From: Leptotrichia wadei
GTDB taxonomy: Bacteria; Fusobacteriota; Fusobacteriia; Fusobacteriales; Leptotrichiaceae
Direction: 5' to 3'
Length of the DNA: 64,000 bases
Assembly (NCBI RefSeq): GCF_007990545.2
Contig: NZ_AP019829.2
Span: 1,488,001 to 1,552,000 of the forward strand
Of the stretch, positions 8,098-18,032 are shown piece by piece. The notes beneath the pieces were generated by a model that worked only from the letters and a program-made list of their open reading frames with translations, searched no databases and was not told where the DNA came from. Each line of letters opens with the position of its first letter. Within the stretch, counting starts at the first letter, position 1. The position numbers were made by a program, and so were the translations under genes.

Positions 8098-10461
8098 TTA
8101 TAAAACTCCCTGTTCAAAAGCATAAGGAGTATATTTCCCACTTTTCGTATCAACACTTTTTATAATCTTTCTTACTTCATCAGCATTTTCAAACGTAAAA
8201 TCCAGCCTCAATTCATCCAAATCCAGTTCATAAATCTCATTTAGCCTTGGAATCAAATTCATTGGTTTATCCAAATAAAGCTCAATGTTATCCAGCTCAT
8301 TTTTCACAATTTTATACTTATCATAAAATTCTCCTTCCAATTCTTTGTAATTCTCATCAAAAATTTTATGCTCAATATACATTCCCTTTAGATAACCGTA
8401 AATCACAAGACCCTTTTTCAATTTATCAGATTTTATGTTTTTTAACTGTCGACAGCTTAATTCTGGCGATAAAAATACCGTTTCTAAATTTTTAAAGTTA
8501 GAAAACATTTCAATTGTATGATTATTGAAAACGTTTAAGTTCCAATCTAAGGACTGCCCTTTTGCTCCAGTTTTTTCTCCCATAATTGCCTGATAAAGGT
8601 TAGAAACTAAATTTGTTCCAATTTTTATTTTATCTGTTTTGGACAAGTTCTTTTCTTTGGCAACATCAAACTGTTTTCGGTAAATTTTTGTTATTCCCGT
8701 TTCACGACAGGCTTTTTCCTGCTCATCATTTGCAACAAGTGCTGAAATAACTGGTCTTTTCTTATTTTCTGTATTTTCATTTTCCTTGATTTCAGAATTT
8801 TTATTTAATTCAAAATCATATTTTTTTCGCTCAGCAGCTGTTCTTTTATATGATTCCAGCAATTTTTCCAAAAGTTCTGAAACACATTCCCTTTTCAAAT
8901 TTTTCAGTTCACTAAAGGGAATAAACGAAGTTCCATCATAGTCAATCTGAATTTTTCCAAGCTCAAAAGTTGTATCCCCTAACTCTCCAATTTTTTCGGC
9001 AATTTGCTCCTTCGTAATTAATTTTCTGGCATCCTGCTCGATAATATTCCCTTTTTTCGTAGCAGAAATTATCTCATTTTTCAAGTTTTCAATTTCCAGT
9101 GTAAGTTCAATTTCCTGCCCTTTTTTTGCCAGCAATTTTGCATTAACAGCCGCATATCTTTTGGAAACCTTTATATTATGAATAATTCTGTCGTTAATCT
9201 CTTTAGAATAATTTTTATAAATGTACTTTGTCCCTTTTGGCAATTTTCCAATGGAAATAATATCGTATTTATCAGCTTTTGAAGTTTTTTCTTCAGCTTT
9301 TTTATCTTCATTTTCCTTACCTTTACTTTTTGGGTTCTGTTTTTTATTTTTCTTTTCAGAATCTTTTTTTCCAAACTCCCTATTCTCGTTATTTCCATTC
9401 TCATAAGCTTCAATAATCCTAATTTTATTTACATATTCTCCGCCAATCTGTTCAAAATTTTCATCTACAAATTGAACTCCATCTCCTAAAATTAATTTGT
9501 CATCAATTTTGAAATTATTTGACTCACCAATTCTCACTCCCAGAAAATATCCAAAATTTGAAGAATATTTAAAGTTCATAAGTTTGTCATCCAAATAAAA
9601 ATATCCCTTTGAATATCCACGGTTAAACAGCTTGTAGCTTTCTGTCGGCCGTGGAGTCCCTTTTAAAATATTATCGTAATAACTTACGGTTTCATAAACA
9701 TATTCGCTCGATTTTTTCCGACCTTCAACTTTTATCGCATCAATTCCAATGCTTTTTAGCAAATTAATTTCCTTTTCCTGCAGAAGCTGGTCATTTGGAC
9801 TTAAAAAATATGCACTTTTTCCATTTTCATCTGTAAACTTTTTACGGCAAGAATATGCACAAAGTCCACGATTTCCACTTCTTCCCCCAATAAAGCTGCT
9901 TATGTAGCAATTTCCAGAATAGGAAATGCATAGTGAACCTGAAACAAAGATTTCCAGCTCTATGTCAGTCTTTTCACGGATACTTTTTATCTCTTCAAAA
10001 GAAAGCTCTCTTGCAAGACAGACACGAGTTAAACCCAGTTCCTTTAATTTATTGGCTTCTACATGATTTGCCACAGTCATTTGTGTACTTCCGTGAATCT
10101 TCAAATTTGGAAAATTTTCCTTTAAAAACTTCACAAATCCCAAATCCTGCACAATAACAGCATCAATCCCGTGTTCATAAACCCTTTTGACATTATTGTA
10201 CATACTGTTAATTTCGCTGTCCTTTAAAATCGTATTCAAAGTCATAAGCGTTTTAACCCCACGTGAATGAGCATAGTCAATCCCGTCAAATACCTCCTGC
10301 ATAGCCAGATTTTCATTATTTCTTCTAGCCCCAAATCCCTTCAGACCAAAAAATACCTCATTAGCCCCAGCCTTTACCGCCGCAACCAGTTTTTCATAAT
10401 TTCCTGCTGGTGCCAGAATATTCATTTTTCTCTTTTTATCAAAATCTATTTCATGTTTCAA
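8098..10461 (-). CDS. U32-family peptidase-like protein with DUF3656-type region
   Basis: The 787-residue protein opens with a U32 TIM-barrel (ILAPAGNYEKLVAAVKAGA at residues 15-33). It carries the U32 signature with four cysteines, SLCISYSGNC...GGRSGNRGLCAYSC, near residues 175-205. The large C-terminal extension resembles that of RlhA-type proteins, which hydroxylate C2501 of 23S rRNA, so an RNA hydroxylation role is more likely than proteolysis. A Lys/Glu-rich low-complexity insertion lies near residues 355-395. The chosen start is TTG with GGAGAG nine bases upstream; an in-frame ATG at 10425 with a weaker site is the alternative. Confidence 0.88.
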   Translation of the reverse strand: MKHEIDFDKKRKMNILAPAGNYEKLVAAVKAGANEVFFGLKGFGARRNNENLAMQEVFDGIDYAHSRGVKTLMTLNTILKDSEINSMYNNVKRVYEHGIDAVIVQDLGFVKFLKENFPNLKIHGSTQMTVANHVEANKLKELGLTRVCLARELSFEEIKSIREKTDIELEIFVSGSLCISYSGNCYISSFIGGRSGNRGLCAYSCRKKFTDENGKSAYFLSPNDQLLQEKEINLLKSIGIDAIKVEGRKKSSEYVYETVSYYDNILKGTPRPTESYKLFNRGYSKGYFYLDDKLMNFKYSSNFGYFLGVRIGESNNFKIDDKLILGDGVQFVDENFEQIGGEYVNKIRIIEAYENGNNENREFGKKDSEKKNKKQNPKSKGKENEDKKAEEKTSKADKYDIISIGKLPKGTKYIYKNYSKEINDRIIHNIKVSKRYAAVNAKLLAKKGQEIELTLEIENLKNEIISATKKGNIIEQDARKLITKEQIAEKIGELGDTTFELGKIQIDYDGTSFIPFSELKNLKRECVSELLEKLLESYKRTAAERKKYDFELNKNSEIKENENTENKKRPVISALVANDEQEKACRETGITKIYRKQFDVAKEKNLSKTDKIKIGTNLVSNLYQAIMGEKTGAKGQSLDWNLNVFNNHTIEMFSNFKNLETVFLSPELSCRQLKNIKSDKLKKGLVIYGYLKGMYIEHKIFDENYKELEGEFYDKYKIVKNELDNIELYLDKPMNLIPRLNEIYELDLDELRLDFTFENADEVRKIIKSVDTKSGKYTPYAFEQGVL

Positions 10462-10610
10462 CTTAATTTTCTCTCCATTTTTCCAAATTTTTTCATTTTT
10501 TATATTATAGCAAATTTGCTATTTTTTTCCAATTTATTTTTCTTATATATTTCATAAAAAGTGAAATTTACATTTGCAATTTACTACAAAAAAATTTTTC
10601 AAAAAAATCA

Positions 10611-10639
10611 TTTAAAAATTCAAAAAAATAAGGTATAAT
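10611..10639 (+). promoter_or_regulatory. Probable sigma-70-type promoter for the BMP lipoprotein gene
   Basis: A perfect -10 box TATAAT at 10634-10639 lies 17 bases from a weak -35 TTTAAA at 10611-10616. AGGAGG and the ATG follow about 30 bases downstream of the -10 box. Confidence 0.6.
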
Positions 10640-10678
10640 TAATTATAGAAAAAAATATAAAATTTTTAGGAGGAGAAA

Positions 10679-11719
10679 ATGAAAAGAATTTTAACAATTT
10701 TTAGTGTAATTTTTGCACTAATGTTAATCGCAGCTTGTGGAAATAAGCCAGCTACTGGAGAGCAGGTAAAAGATGGAAAAACTTTTACTGATTCAACAAA
10801 TTCTAAAAAATCTGTTGCAGTAGTTTACTCTACAGGTGGAAAAGGTGACAAATCGTTTAATGATGCAACTTTTAGAGGATTGCAAAAGGCTCAGAAGGAA
10901 CTTGGGATTTCTTTTAAAGAATATGAGCCAAAAGACCCAGCGACAGAAGCAAAAAATGCTTTGACACAATTTGCAGAAACTGGTGAATTTGACTTAATTA
11001 TTGCAGTTGGTTATACAATGAAAGATTCGTTAGTTGCAGTAGCCAAAGCGTTCCCAGATCAAAAATTTGCAATAATTGATGAAACTGTAACTGGCCTTCC
11101 AAATGTTGCTTCTATCTTATTTAAAGAACATGAAGGGTCATTCCTTGTAGGTGCATTAGCTGGAATGATGGATAAAACAGGAACTATTGGATTCGTTGGA
11201 GCAAATGAATCTGAACTAATTAACAGATTTTATGCTGGATATGCACAAGGTGCAAGATATGTAAAACCTAGCATCAAAGTTTTACCTGTTTACATCGGAG
11301 GAAGCAATTCTTTCAACGATCAAGCGTCAGCTAAAGCAAAAACAGAAACATTAATTCAACAAGGTGCAGATGTAATTTATCACGCAGCTGGAGCAAGCGG
11401 ACTTGGAGTATTCCAAGCAGTTAAAGAAAAAAATGTTTATGGAATTGGTGTAGATTCTAACCAAGATTCCCTGTATCCTGGAACAATCTTAACTTCTATG
11501 ATGAAATATGTTGACAATGCAGTATTTGATGTTATAAAAACTACTGCCGAAGGAAAATTCCAAGCAAAAGTACAAACTTTTGGAATCAAGGAAAATGGAG
11601 TAGGAACCACAGACTTTGAATTTACAAAAGATAAAATTGGTGAAGAAAATATCAAACGTCTTGAACAAATTAAACAAGATATTAAAGATGGAAAAATTAT
11701 AGTAAAACCTTCAATATAA
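10679..11719 (+). CDS. BMP-family nucleoside-binding ABC transporter lipoprotein
   Basis: The 346-residue protein has a lipoprotein signal peptide with lipobox IAAC; Cys20 would be lipidated. It then shows the BMP/Med (PnrA/TmpC) periplasmic-binding fold: VVYSTGGKGDKSFNDATFRGLQ near residue 48, IIDETVTGLPNVASILFKEHEGSFLVGALAGMM near 133-165, and GVDSNQD near 257. PnrA-like proteins capture purine and other nucleosides for an ABC importer. The ATPase and permease genes are not adjacent. The next gene downstream, a pyrimidine-nucleoside phosphorylase, supports a nucleoside role. The start has AGGAGG six bases upstream. A terminator-like hairpin follows. Confidence 0.92.
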   Translation: MKRILTIFSVIFALMLIAACGNKPATGEQVKDGKTFTDSTNSKKSVAVVYSTGGKGDKSFNDATFRGLQKAQKELGISFKEYEPKDPATEAKNALTQFAETGEFDLIIAVGYTMKDSLVAVAKAFPDQKFAIIDETVTGLPNVASILFKEHEGSFLVGALAGMMDKTGTIGFVGANESELINRFYAGYAQGARYVKPSIKVLPVYIGGSNSFNDQASAKAKTETLIQQGADVIYHAAGASGLGVFQAVKEKNVYGIGVDSNQDSLYPGTILTSMMKYVDNAVFDVIKTTAEGKFQAKVQTFGIKENGVGTTDFEFTKDKIGEENIKRLEQIKQDIKDGKIIVKPSI

Positions 11720-11817
11720 TCAAATAAATTATTTGATATTTGATAATTCCAGTAATTACAAATTATAATTATGTAATTACTATACAAGTATTTCTTCAAA
11801 TTCAAAAAATTACCAAC

Positions 11818-11873
11818 GGCTGTTTTAGAATTGATATAAAAATTAAATATCATTCTTTTACAGCCTTTTCTTT
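11818..11873 (+). terminator. Terminator-like hairpin after the BMP gene
   Basis: GGCTGT pairs with ACAGCC, with an inner GAAT/GATAT arm, and TTTTCTTT follows. The hairpin ends about 30 bases before the ribosome site of the phosphorylase gene, so it may attenuate rather than fully separate the two genes. Confidence 0.5.
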
Positions 11874-11908
11874 ATTAGAAAATTTAGAATTAAATAGGAG
11901 ATGATTTT

Positions 11909-13213
11909 ATGAGAGCTGTGGATATAATTCAAAAAAAACGTGATAATAACGAACTTTCAGAAATGGAAATTGAATTTTTATTAAATGGGTATTTATCGGG
12001 AAATATACCTGACTATCAGATGACGGCATTTCTTATGGCTGTTTATTTTAACGATATGACAAAAAACGAATTATTAAAATTTACAATGTTAATGCGAGAT
12101 TCTGGAGATACTATAAAATTTGATGAAATAAATAGATTTCTCGTTGATAAGCACAGCACTGGCGGAGTTGGTGACAAAGTTACAGTCATTCTTTCTCCCA
12201 TTTTATCAGCACTTGGAATGGGAAATGTAAAACTATCTGGAAAAGGTCTTGGTCATACTGGCGGAACAATTGATAAATTTGAATCAATTCAAGGCTTCAA
12301 ATTTTCAACAACAAGAGAAGAACTCGCAAAAATTGCCAATAAAACTGGAATCGGTCTTATGGGTTACAGCGATAAAATTGTCCCACTTGACAAAAAACTA
12401 TATTCTTTACGTGATGTTACAGCAACTGTTCCAAGTATTCCACTAATTGCAAGCAGCATTATGAGTAAAAAATTGGCTATTCATTCGGATGTTATAATTC
12501 TAGACGTGAAAGTTGGAGATGGAGCTTTTATGAAAAATTTGGATCAAGCTAAAAAATTAGCAGAACGAATGATGGAAATTGGTAAAGGAGCAGGCAGAAA
12601 AGTTAAGGTTGTGCTTAGCAATATGGATGAGCCGCTAGGATATGCAGTTGGAAATGCAAATGAAATTATTGAGGCAATAGAATTTCTAAAAGGAAATTGT
12701 GCTGATGATGTGAAAGAAGTTGTCTATACAATTGTAGGACTTGCATTAAAGGAAAAAGGGGAAATATCAGAACTTTGCGAGGCTTATGAAAAAATAGACA
12801 AAGTTATAAAAAACGAAAACGCATTACAGATATTAGCTGAATTTATTGGAGAAAGCGGTGGAAATAAGGAACTTGTAAATAATTACGATTTGCTTCCAAA
12901 AGCCAAATATAAAATAGAAATTTTTTCTGAAAATGCAGGATATATAAAAAGAATAAAAACAGAAAAAATTGGGAAGGCTGCAATGATTATTGGTGCTGGA
13001 CGCGCTAAAAAAGAAGATAAAATTGATCATTCAGTAGGAATAAATATCTTTAAAAAAGTGGGAGAAAAAATTGAAAAAAATGAAAAAATTGCTGAGATTT
13101 ATTATAATGACAATAAAAATATTAACGAATCTCAAAATATGGTTTTGGAGGCTTTTGAACTGACTAAAGAAAAAGTTGAAAAACCAAAAGCTATTTTAGA
13201 AATAATAGAATAA
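11909..13213 (+). CDS. pdp: Pyrimidine-nucleoside phosphorylase
   Basis: This 434-residue enzyme phosphorolyses uridine, thymidine or deoxyuridine to the base and (deoxy)ribose 1-phosphate. It has the family glycine-rich phosphate motif DKHSTGGVGDKV near residues 83-94 and the signature SGKGLGHTGGTIDKFESI near 111-128. These are followed by YSDKIVPLDKKLYSLRDVTATV near 157-178 and a C-terminal PYNP domain. It could equally be called DeoA-like; low-GC relatives usually have the broader Pdp specificity. The ribosome site AGGAGA precedes the ATG. It lies downstream of the nucleoside-binding lipoprotein gene, consistent with uptake followed by salvage. Confidence 0.93.
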   Translation: MRAVDIIQKKRDNNELSEMEIEFLLNGYLSGNIPDYQMTAFLMAVYFNDMTKNELLKFTMLMRDSGDTIKFDEINRFLVDKHSTGGVGDKVTVILSPILSALGMGNVKLSGKGLGHTGGTIDKFESIQGFKFSTTREELAKIANKTGIGLMGYSDKIVPLDKKLYSLRDVTATVPSIPLIASSIMSKKLAIHSDVIILDVKVGDGAFMKNLDQAKKLAERMMEIGKGAGRKVKVVLSNMDEPLGYAVGNANEIIEAIEFLKGNCADDVKEVVYTIVGLALKEKGEISELCEAYEKIDKVIKNENALQILAEFIGESGGNKELVNNYDLLPKAKYKIEIFSENAGYIKRIKTEKIGKAAMIIGAGRAKKEDKIDHSVGINIFKKVGEKIEKNEKIAEIYYNDNKNINESQNMVLEAFELTKEKVEKPKAILEIIE

Positions 13214-13224
13214 AAAATATAAAA

Positions 13225-13273
13225 AAACTACACTTTTCTATCTTGTTCTTTTAAGATTTCGGGTGTAGTTTTA
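13225..13273. terminator. Bidirectional terminator between pdp and secA
   Basis: AAAACTACAC and GTGTAGTTTT form a ten-base-pair stem around a 29-base loop. A and T tracts on both sides allow it to serve both converging genes. Confidence 0.7.
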
Positions 13274-13289
13274 TATTAATCAAGAATTT

Positions 13290-15950
13290 TTATACATTCC
13301 TTCTTTCACGTTCTCTTCTTTCTCTTCGTGAAAGTGGACGTCTTGGTTTGTTTGCCGCATCATTTGGAACATCGTCACCAATCATTTCATTTTCATTATG
13401 TTCGTATTTTACATTTGAAACTTCTTCATGTGTCAAATTATTTGTATCTTCTTCGCTACGAACTCTTAATTTAAGGATAAATGAACTTGTTTCACGTTTT
13501 ATCGCATCTATCATTTCATTATAAACATCAAAAGCTACGATTTTATAATCGTGAATCGGGTTTCTTTGTCCATAAGAACGTAATCTTATTCCTTCACGCA
13601 ATTCTGTCAAATCCTTCAAATGTTGTCGCCATTTAGAATCTAGTACTTCAAGCATAATATATCTTTCAATTCTTCTAAATACTTCACTTCCAATAGCTTC
13701 TTCCTTTTCATCATAAACTTTTATTAAGTCATCATAAACTTTGTCAGAAATTTCTTCAGCGCTTGCATTTTGTAAATCTTCTGAAATTTCATATTCAAAT
13801 GTTTCTTGAAATTTGTCTGCCAATAAATTAAAATCCTTTTCTCCATTGCCTTCACCAACATAAGCCGAATTTACAATATCATCCACTGTATCTGAAATCA
13901 TTCCAGTAATCAATTCCTTAAGATTTTCATTTTTCAAAATTGCATCCCTTTGTTCATAGACAACTTCTCTTTGAGTATTGTTTACATCATCATATTCAAT
14001 AAGACTTTTTCTTGATGAAAAATTTCTGCTTTCAATACGTTTTTGTGCATTTTCTACAGATTTACTGATTTGTTTATGACGAATTTCCTCATCTTCATCA
14101 ATTTTTAACATTTTCATCATTGCTTTTAACTTATCTCCACCAAATAATCTCATCAAGTCATCATCTAGCGACAAATAAAATTCAGATGTTCCTGGATCTC
14201 CTTGACGTCCAGCACGTCCTCTTAACTGATTGTCAATACGTCTGCTTTCGTGTCTTTCAGTTCCTAAAATAAACAGCCCTCCAGCTTCAATAACCCGTTT
14301 TTTATCCTCTTCACATTCCTTCGCATAAGTTTTATAAACATCTTCGTATTCTGGTGTTCCCTTAACTGCAACTTTTGTAGCAAAAGACTCTGCATCTCCA
14401 CCAAGTTTTATATCTGTTCCACGTCCTGCCATATTTGTTGCAATCGTTACTGTTTTAAAACGCCCAGCTTGCGCTATAATTTCCGCTTCTCTTTCGTGAT
14501 GTTTTGCATTTAATATTTCATGCGGAATTTTTGCCTTTTTAAGAAGTGCTGATACTTCTTCAGAATGCTGTATTGAAGCTGTACCGACAAGAACTGGCTG
14601 TCCCTTTTCATAAAGTTCTTCTATTTTTCTTGCAATCGCTTTATATTTAGCATTTTTATTCATATAAATTACATCTGGCAGGTCAACTCTGGCTACAGGT
14701 CTATTTGTAGGCACTACAATAACTTTTAACTTATAAATTTGTTTAAATTCATCTTCTTCTGTTTTTGCAGTCCCTGTCATTCCTGAAAGTTTTTCATACA
14801 TTCTAAAATAGTTTTGCAGTGTAATTGTCGCAAGTGTTTGATTTTCCCCTGCAACTTCTAATTTTTCCTTAGCCTCTATAGCCTGATGCAGTCCATCTGA
14901 ATAACGTCTTCCTTCCATAAGACGTCCAGTAAATTCATCAACTATAATAACTTCATTATCATCATTAATAATATAATCCCTATCTAATTTAAATAATTCC
15001 TTTGCCTTCAATGCCTGTGTCAAAAAATGTGTCAGTTCAACATATTCCGGCGAATACAAATTTTCAATTTTCAATATTCTTTCAACATTTTTAATCCCTT
15101 TATCAGTAATTGTAACCGTATGCGACTTTTCATCAACTTCATAGTCTTCCCAGTCTTCATCAGGGATAACTGTATTTTTCTTATCTTTAATTTCTTCAGT
15201 CTTGTAACTTCTTTTAAGTTTTTTAGCAACTTCTGCAAAAGTATTATACCACTCTGTAGTTTCTTCAGCAGCTCCCGAAATAATAAGCGGCGTTCTTGCT
15301 TCATCAATCAAAATCGAATCTATTTCATCGACAATAACATAATTATGCCCACGTTGAACCTTTTCATCAAGTTCTCCAACCATATTATCTCTCAAATAGT
15401 CAAATCCAAATTCATTATTAGTTCCATAAGTAATATCACAGTTGTACGCATTTTTTCTTTGCTCTGGCGTAATATTCCCAACAACAACTCCTGAAGTTAG
15501 TCCTAAAAACTCAAAAAGTCCCGCCATAATATCTCTATCCCGCTTTGCAAGATAATCATTAACCGTTACAACGTGCACACCTTTCCCTGTCAACGCATTC
15601 AAATAGATTGAAAGTGTTGACATCAGAGTTTTTCCTTCCCCTGTCTTCATTTCCGCAATGCTTCCCTTATGCAAAATCATTCCACCAATAAGCTGAACAT
15701 CATAATGACGCATTCCTAATAGTCTTTTAGCAGTTTCTCTCACTGTCGCAAATGCTTCCACTAATATGTCATCAAGCGATTCCTTTGCTAATCTTTCTTT
15801 AAATTCCACTGTTTTATGCTGCAGCTGCTCATCTGTCAGTTTTTCAAAAATCGGTTCAATCTCATTAATTTTGTTTACTAATTTCTGCATTTTTTTTATT
15901 TCTCTATCATCTGATGTACCAAATATTTTTTCTCCTAATTTTTTTAACAT
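13290..15950 (-). CDS. secA: Preprotein translocase ATPase SecA
   Basis: SecA drives Sec-dependent export through SecYEG. The 886-residue protein has Walker A (EMKTGEGKT) near residue 100, Walker B with VDEIDSILIDEARTPLI near 208, the preprotein cross-linking region, IATNMAGRGTDIKLGG near 485 and GRAGRQGDPG near 575. The C-terminus ends in an Arg-rich tail (PLSRRERRERERRNV) and lacks the zinc-binding CxCxSGKKYKxCCG tail found in many SecAs. A SecB/lipid-binding role through that tail is therefore not expected. The ribosome site AAGGA is spaced unusually far from the ATG. A small membrane-protein gene lies 78 bases upstream on the same strand. Confidence 0.97.
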   Translation of the reverse strand: MLKKLGEKIFGTSDDREIKKMQKLVNKINEIEPIFEKLTDEQLQHKTVEFKERLAKESLDDILVEAFATVRETAKRLLGMRHYDVQLIGGMILHKGSIAEMKTGEGKTLMSTLSIYLNALTGKGVHVVTVNDYLAKRDRDIMAGLFEFLGLTSGVVVGNITPEQRKNAYNCDITYGTNNEFGFDYLRDNMVGELDEKVQRGHNYVIVDEIDSILIDEARTPLIISGAAEETTEWYNTFAEVAKKLKRSYKTEEIKDKKNTVIPDEDWEDYEVDEKSHTVTITDKGIKNVERILKIENLYSPEYVELTHFLTQALKAKELFKLDRDYIINDDNEVIIVDEFTGRLMEGRRYSDGLHQAIEAKEKLEVAGENQTLATITLQNYFRMYEKLSGMTGTAKTEEDEFKQIYKLKVIVVPTNRPVARVDLPDVIYMNKNAKYKAIARKIEELYEKGQPVLVGTASIQHSEEVSALLKKAKIPHEILNAKHHEREAEIIAQAGRFKTVTIATNMAGRGTDIKLGGDAESFATKVAVKGTPEYEDVYKTYAKECEEDKKRVIEAGGLFILGTERHESRRIDNQLRGRAGRQGDPGTSEFYLSLDDDLMRLFGGDKLKAMMKMLKIDEDEEIRHKQISKSVENAQKRIESRNFSSRKSLIEYDDVNNTQREVVYEQRDAILKNENLKELITGMISDTVDDIVNSAYVGEGNGEKDFNLLADKFQETFEYEISEDLQNASAEEISDKVYDDLIKVYDEKEEAIGSEVFRRIERYIMLEVLDSKWRQHLKDLTELREGIRLRSYGQRNPIHDYKIVAFDVYNEMIDAIKRETSSFILKLRVRSEEDTNNLTHEEVSNVKYEHNENEMIGDDVPNDAANKPRRPLSRRERRERERRNV

Positions 15951-16028
15951 ATTTTATAATTTTTTCCTTTCGTATATTAAATTTTTAAATCACAGATCAA
16001 ATCTGCCCTATTATAAAATATTCAATTT

Positions 16029-16445
16029 CTATTCACGTATTCTCAAATTATTTTCATTCTTTTTACTAAAAAAAGCATAAATATCTTGGGAATTTTCAAA
16101 AATTTTATCATAGCTTTGACAATTTCTATTTCCATAATAAATAACATCTTGACTTCCTTTAAACAAAAAAAACAAGTTATTATTTTTCTTTTCTTTTTCC
16201 TTTCTTTTCCCAATTTTTTCCAATTCTTCTGTAAATCGCCTATTATCCCTGCTCTTAAACTGATTAATCTTCACAATCAGATCCCTAATATCCTCATGGC
16301 TCAAATTATTCTCATTTACAAAAACACTTAATTTATGGCTAAAACTAGGCGTTCCTATCAAACTTGAATAAGTCATCATAAAAATAATACAAGTCATCAC
16401 AAGCATTATACTTTTTCTTCTATCTATAATCATTTTTTTCATCAC
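16029..16445 (-). CDS. Small hypothetical membrane-anchored protein
   Basis: The predicted protein has up to 138 residues. It starts with a basic stretch (KKMIIDRRKS) and one hydrophobic segment (IMLVMTCIIFMMTYSSLIG, about residues 13-31), then a charged, Lys/Arg/Asn-rich soluble part. The layout suggests a type II membrane anchor with an extracytoplasmic tail. I recognise no family. It lies directly upstream of secA on the same strand. An AAGGA lies about 15 bases before the tandem ATGs, so the start is uncertain. The AT-rich surroundings mean that a spurious ORF cannot be excluded. Confidence 0.5.
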   Translation of the reverse strand: MMKKMIIDRRKSIMLVMTCIIFMMTYSSLIGTPSFSHKLSVFVNENNLSHEDIRDLIVKINQFKSRDNRRFTEELEKIGKRKEKEKKNNNLFFLFKGSQDVIYYGNRNCQSYDKIFENSQDIYAFFSKKNENNLRIRE

Positions 16446-16570
16446 TATTTTTTATTCCTTATTAAATATTTCAGTCAGAATTTACTTATTATATCATTTA
16501 TTATATCTTTTGTCTATTGCACTTATATTTAATATTTTTTATATTTATTTTTAATTATTTATTTAAAAAA

Positions 16571-17758
16571 TTATGATAATCTATTTCTAAAATCCTCATA
16601 CGTAAATCTTCTAATAACCTCAACTCCGCCTTTTTCAGTATAAACCGCAATCGCAGGCAAATTTATCCCATTAAAAGTATTTGTCTTTACCATACTGTAA
16701 TGTGCCATATCAGTAAAAATCAGTTTATCCCCTACTTTTACTGGCTCATCAAAGGAATAATCCCCAATTATATCTCCGGCAAGGCAAGTAGGCCCTCCCA
16801 ATCTATAGGTATATTTTTTTTTACCTGACATTCCTGAACCAAAAATAAATGGACGATATGGCATTTCAATTACATCTGGCATGTGACAAGAAGCCGAAGT
16901 ATCCATCAATAAAATATCCATCTCATTTTTTGTAATATCCAAAACTTCTGAAACTAAAAATCCCGTATTTAGTGCAACTGCTTCTCCTGGTTCTAAATAA
17001 ACCTCCACACCATATTTTCCCTTTATATAATTTATACATTTTACAAGTTTTTCAACATCATAATCTGCTCTTGTAATATGATGTCCTCCCCCAAAATTCA
17101 ACCATTTCATATTATACAAATATTTCCCAAATTTTTTTTCAAAAATCTTTAGAACATTTTCCAAAGCATCTGAATTTTGCTCACAAAGTGCATGAAAATG
17201 AAATCCATCTAATCCTTCAAGTTCATCTTCCCTAAAATTTTCAAGTGTCACTCCAAATCTGGAAAATCTTCCTGCTGGGTTATAAATTTCTGTTTCAACT
17301 TCAGAAAATTCTGGATTCAATCTAAGTCCACAACTAATTTTTTTACCATTTTTTTCTTCAAATTCTCTTACTTTATCTTTAAATTTTTTCCATTGATTAA
17401 ATGAATTAAATACAATATGATTTGTAATTTTCATAATTTCATCAAATTCATCTTCCCTGTAAGACGGATTAAAAATGTGAGTTTCTAATTTTCTATCTTT
17501 ACTCTTCAATTCCATTTCCTCATATCCAAGCCGTGCTTCAAATAACGAACTCGCAGTAGTTCCATTCAAATACTTTCCAATCAGCGGATAAAAATAAAAC
17601 ATCGAAAATCCCTTTTGTGCAAGCAATATTTTACATCCTGTCCTGTCAATTACACTTTTTAATATTTCAAGATTTCTTTTAAGCAATCTCTCATCCACTA
17701 TAAATACTGGCGTTGGCAAATTTGTTATATCCATATTAATATATTTGTTTTTTGACAT
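16571..17758 (-). CDS. nspC: Carboxynorspermidine/carboxyspermidine decarboxylase
   Basis: This PLP enzyme of the alanine-racemase-like fold III decarboxylates carboxynorspermidine or carboxyspermidine, the last step of an alternative polyamine pathway. The PLP lysine is probably Lys49 in ILLAQKGFSMF. Family blocks include TTASSLFEARLGYEEM near residue 68, the glycine-rich LNFGGGHHITRADYD near 220, and a DTSASCHMPDVIEMPYRP segment near 288 with the active-site Cys. I chose the ATG at 17758: AAGGAG sits nine bases upstream of it but abuts the ATG at 17767. The partner dehydrogenase (CANSDH/CASDH) is not in this window. Confidence 0.92.
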   Translation of the reverse strand: MSKNKYINMDITNLPTPVFIVDERLLKRNLEILKSVIDRTGCKILLAQKGFSMFYFYPLIGKYLNGTTASSLFEARLGYEEMELKSKDRKLETHIFNPSYREDEFDEIMKITNHIVFNSFNQWKKFKDKVREFEEKNGKKISCGLRLNPEFSEVETEIYNPAGRFSRFGVTLENFREDELEGLDGFHFHALCEQNSDALENVLKIFEKKFGKYLYNMKWLNFGGGHHITRADYDVEKLVKCINYIKGKYGVEVYLEPGEAVALNTGFLVSEVLDITKNEMDILLMDTSASCHMPDVIEMPYRPFIFGSGMSGKKKYTYRLGGPTCLAGDIIGDYSFDEPVKVGDKLIFTDMAHYSMVKTNTFNGINLPAIAVYTEKGGVEVIRRFTYEDFRNRLS

Positions 17759-17959
17759 TTTTATCATCTCCTTTTATATTTTTGTATTTGACTTTTTACA
17801 AAATTAAATCAATATAATATTTTTCAATTTTTACTTTTCTTAATTTTTATAATTTTTTTTAATAAAGAACATTGACACATCAAAAAAGTAAAATTATCAA
17901 TACATTTAAAAAAATTCAAATATATTATATCATACTTTTTTCAAAAATTTAAAAAAAAA

Positions 17960-17987
17960 GATTATCCCATTAATTTTTAGAATAATC
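17960..17987 (-). terminator. Terminator of the efflux operon
   Basis: GATTAT and ATAATC pair around a short loop, and on the minus strand the hairpin runs straight into nine T residues. It lies 46 bases after the permease stop. Confidence 0.7.
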
Positions 17988-18032
17988 CATTTTTATTTAA
18001 TAATTATTTAGATTTTAAACTACAATCAAGTA

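Noticed and set aside
9171-9413. Lys-rich open frame inside the U32 gene
   Set aside because: It is an alternative frame over the Lys/Glu low-complexity insertion of the U32 protein, which has clear family motifs in its own frame.
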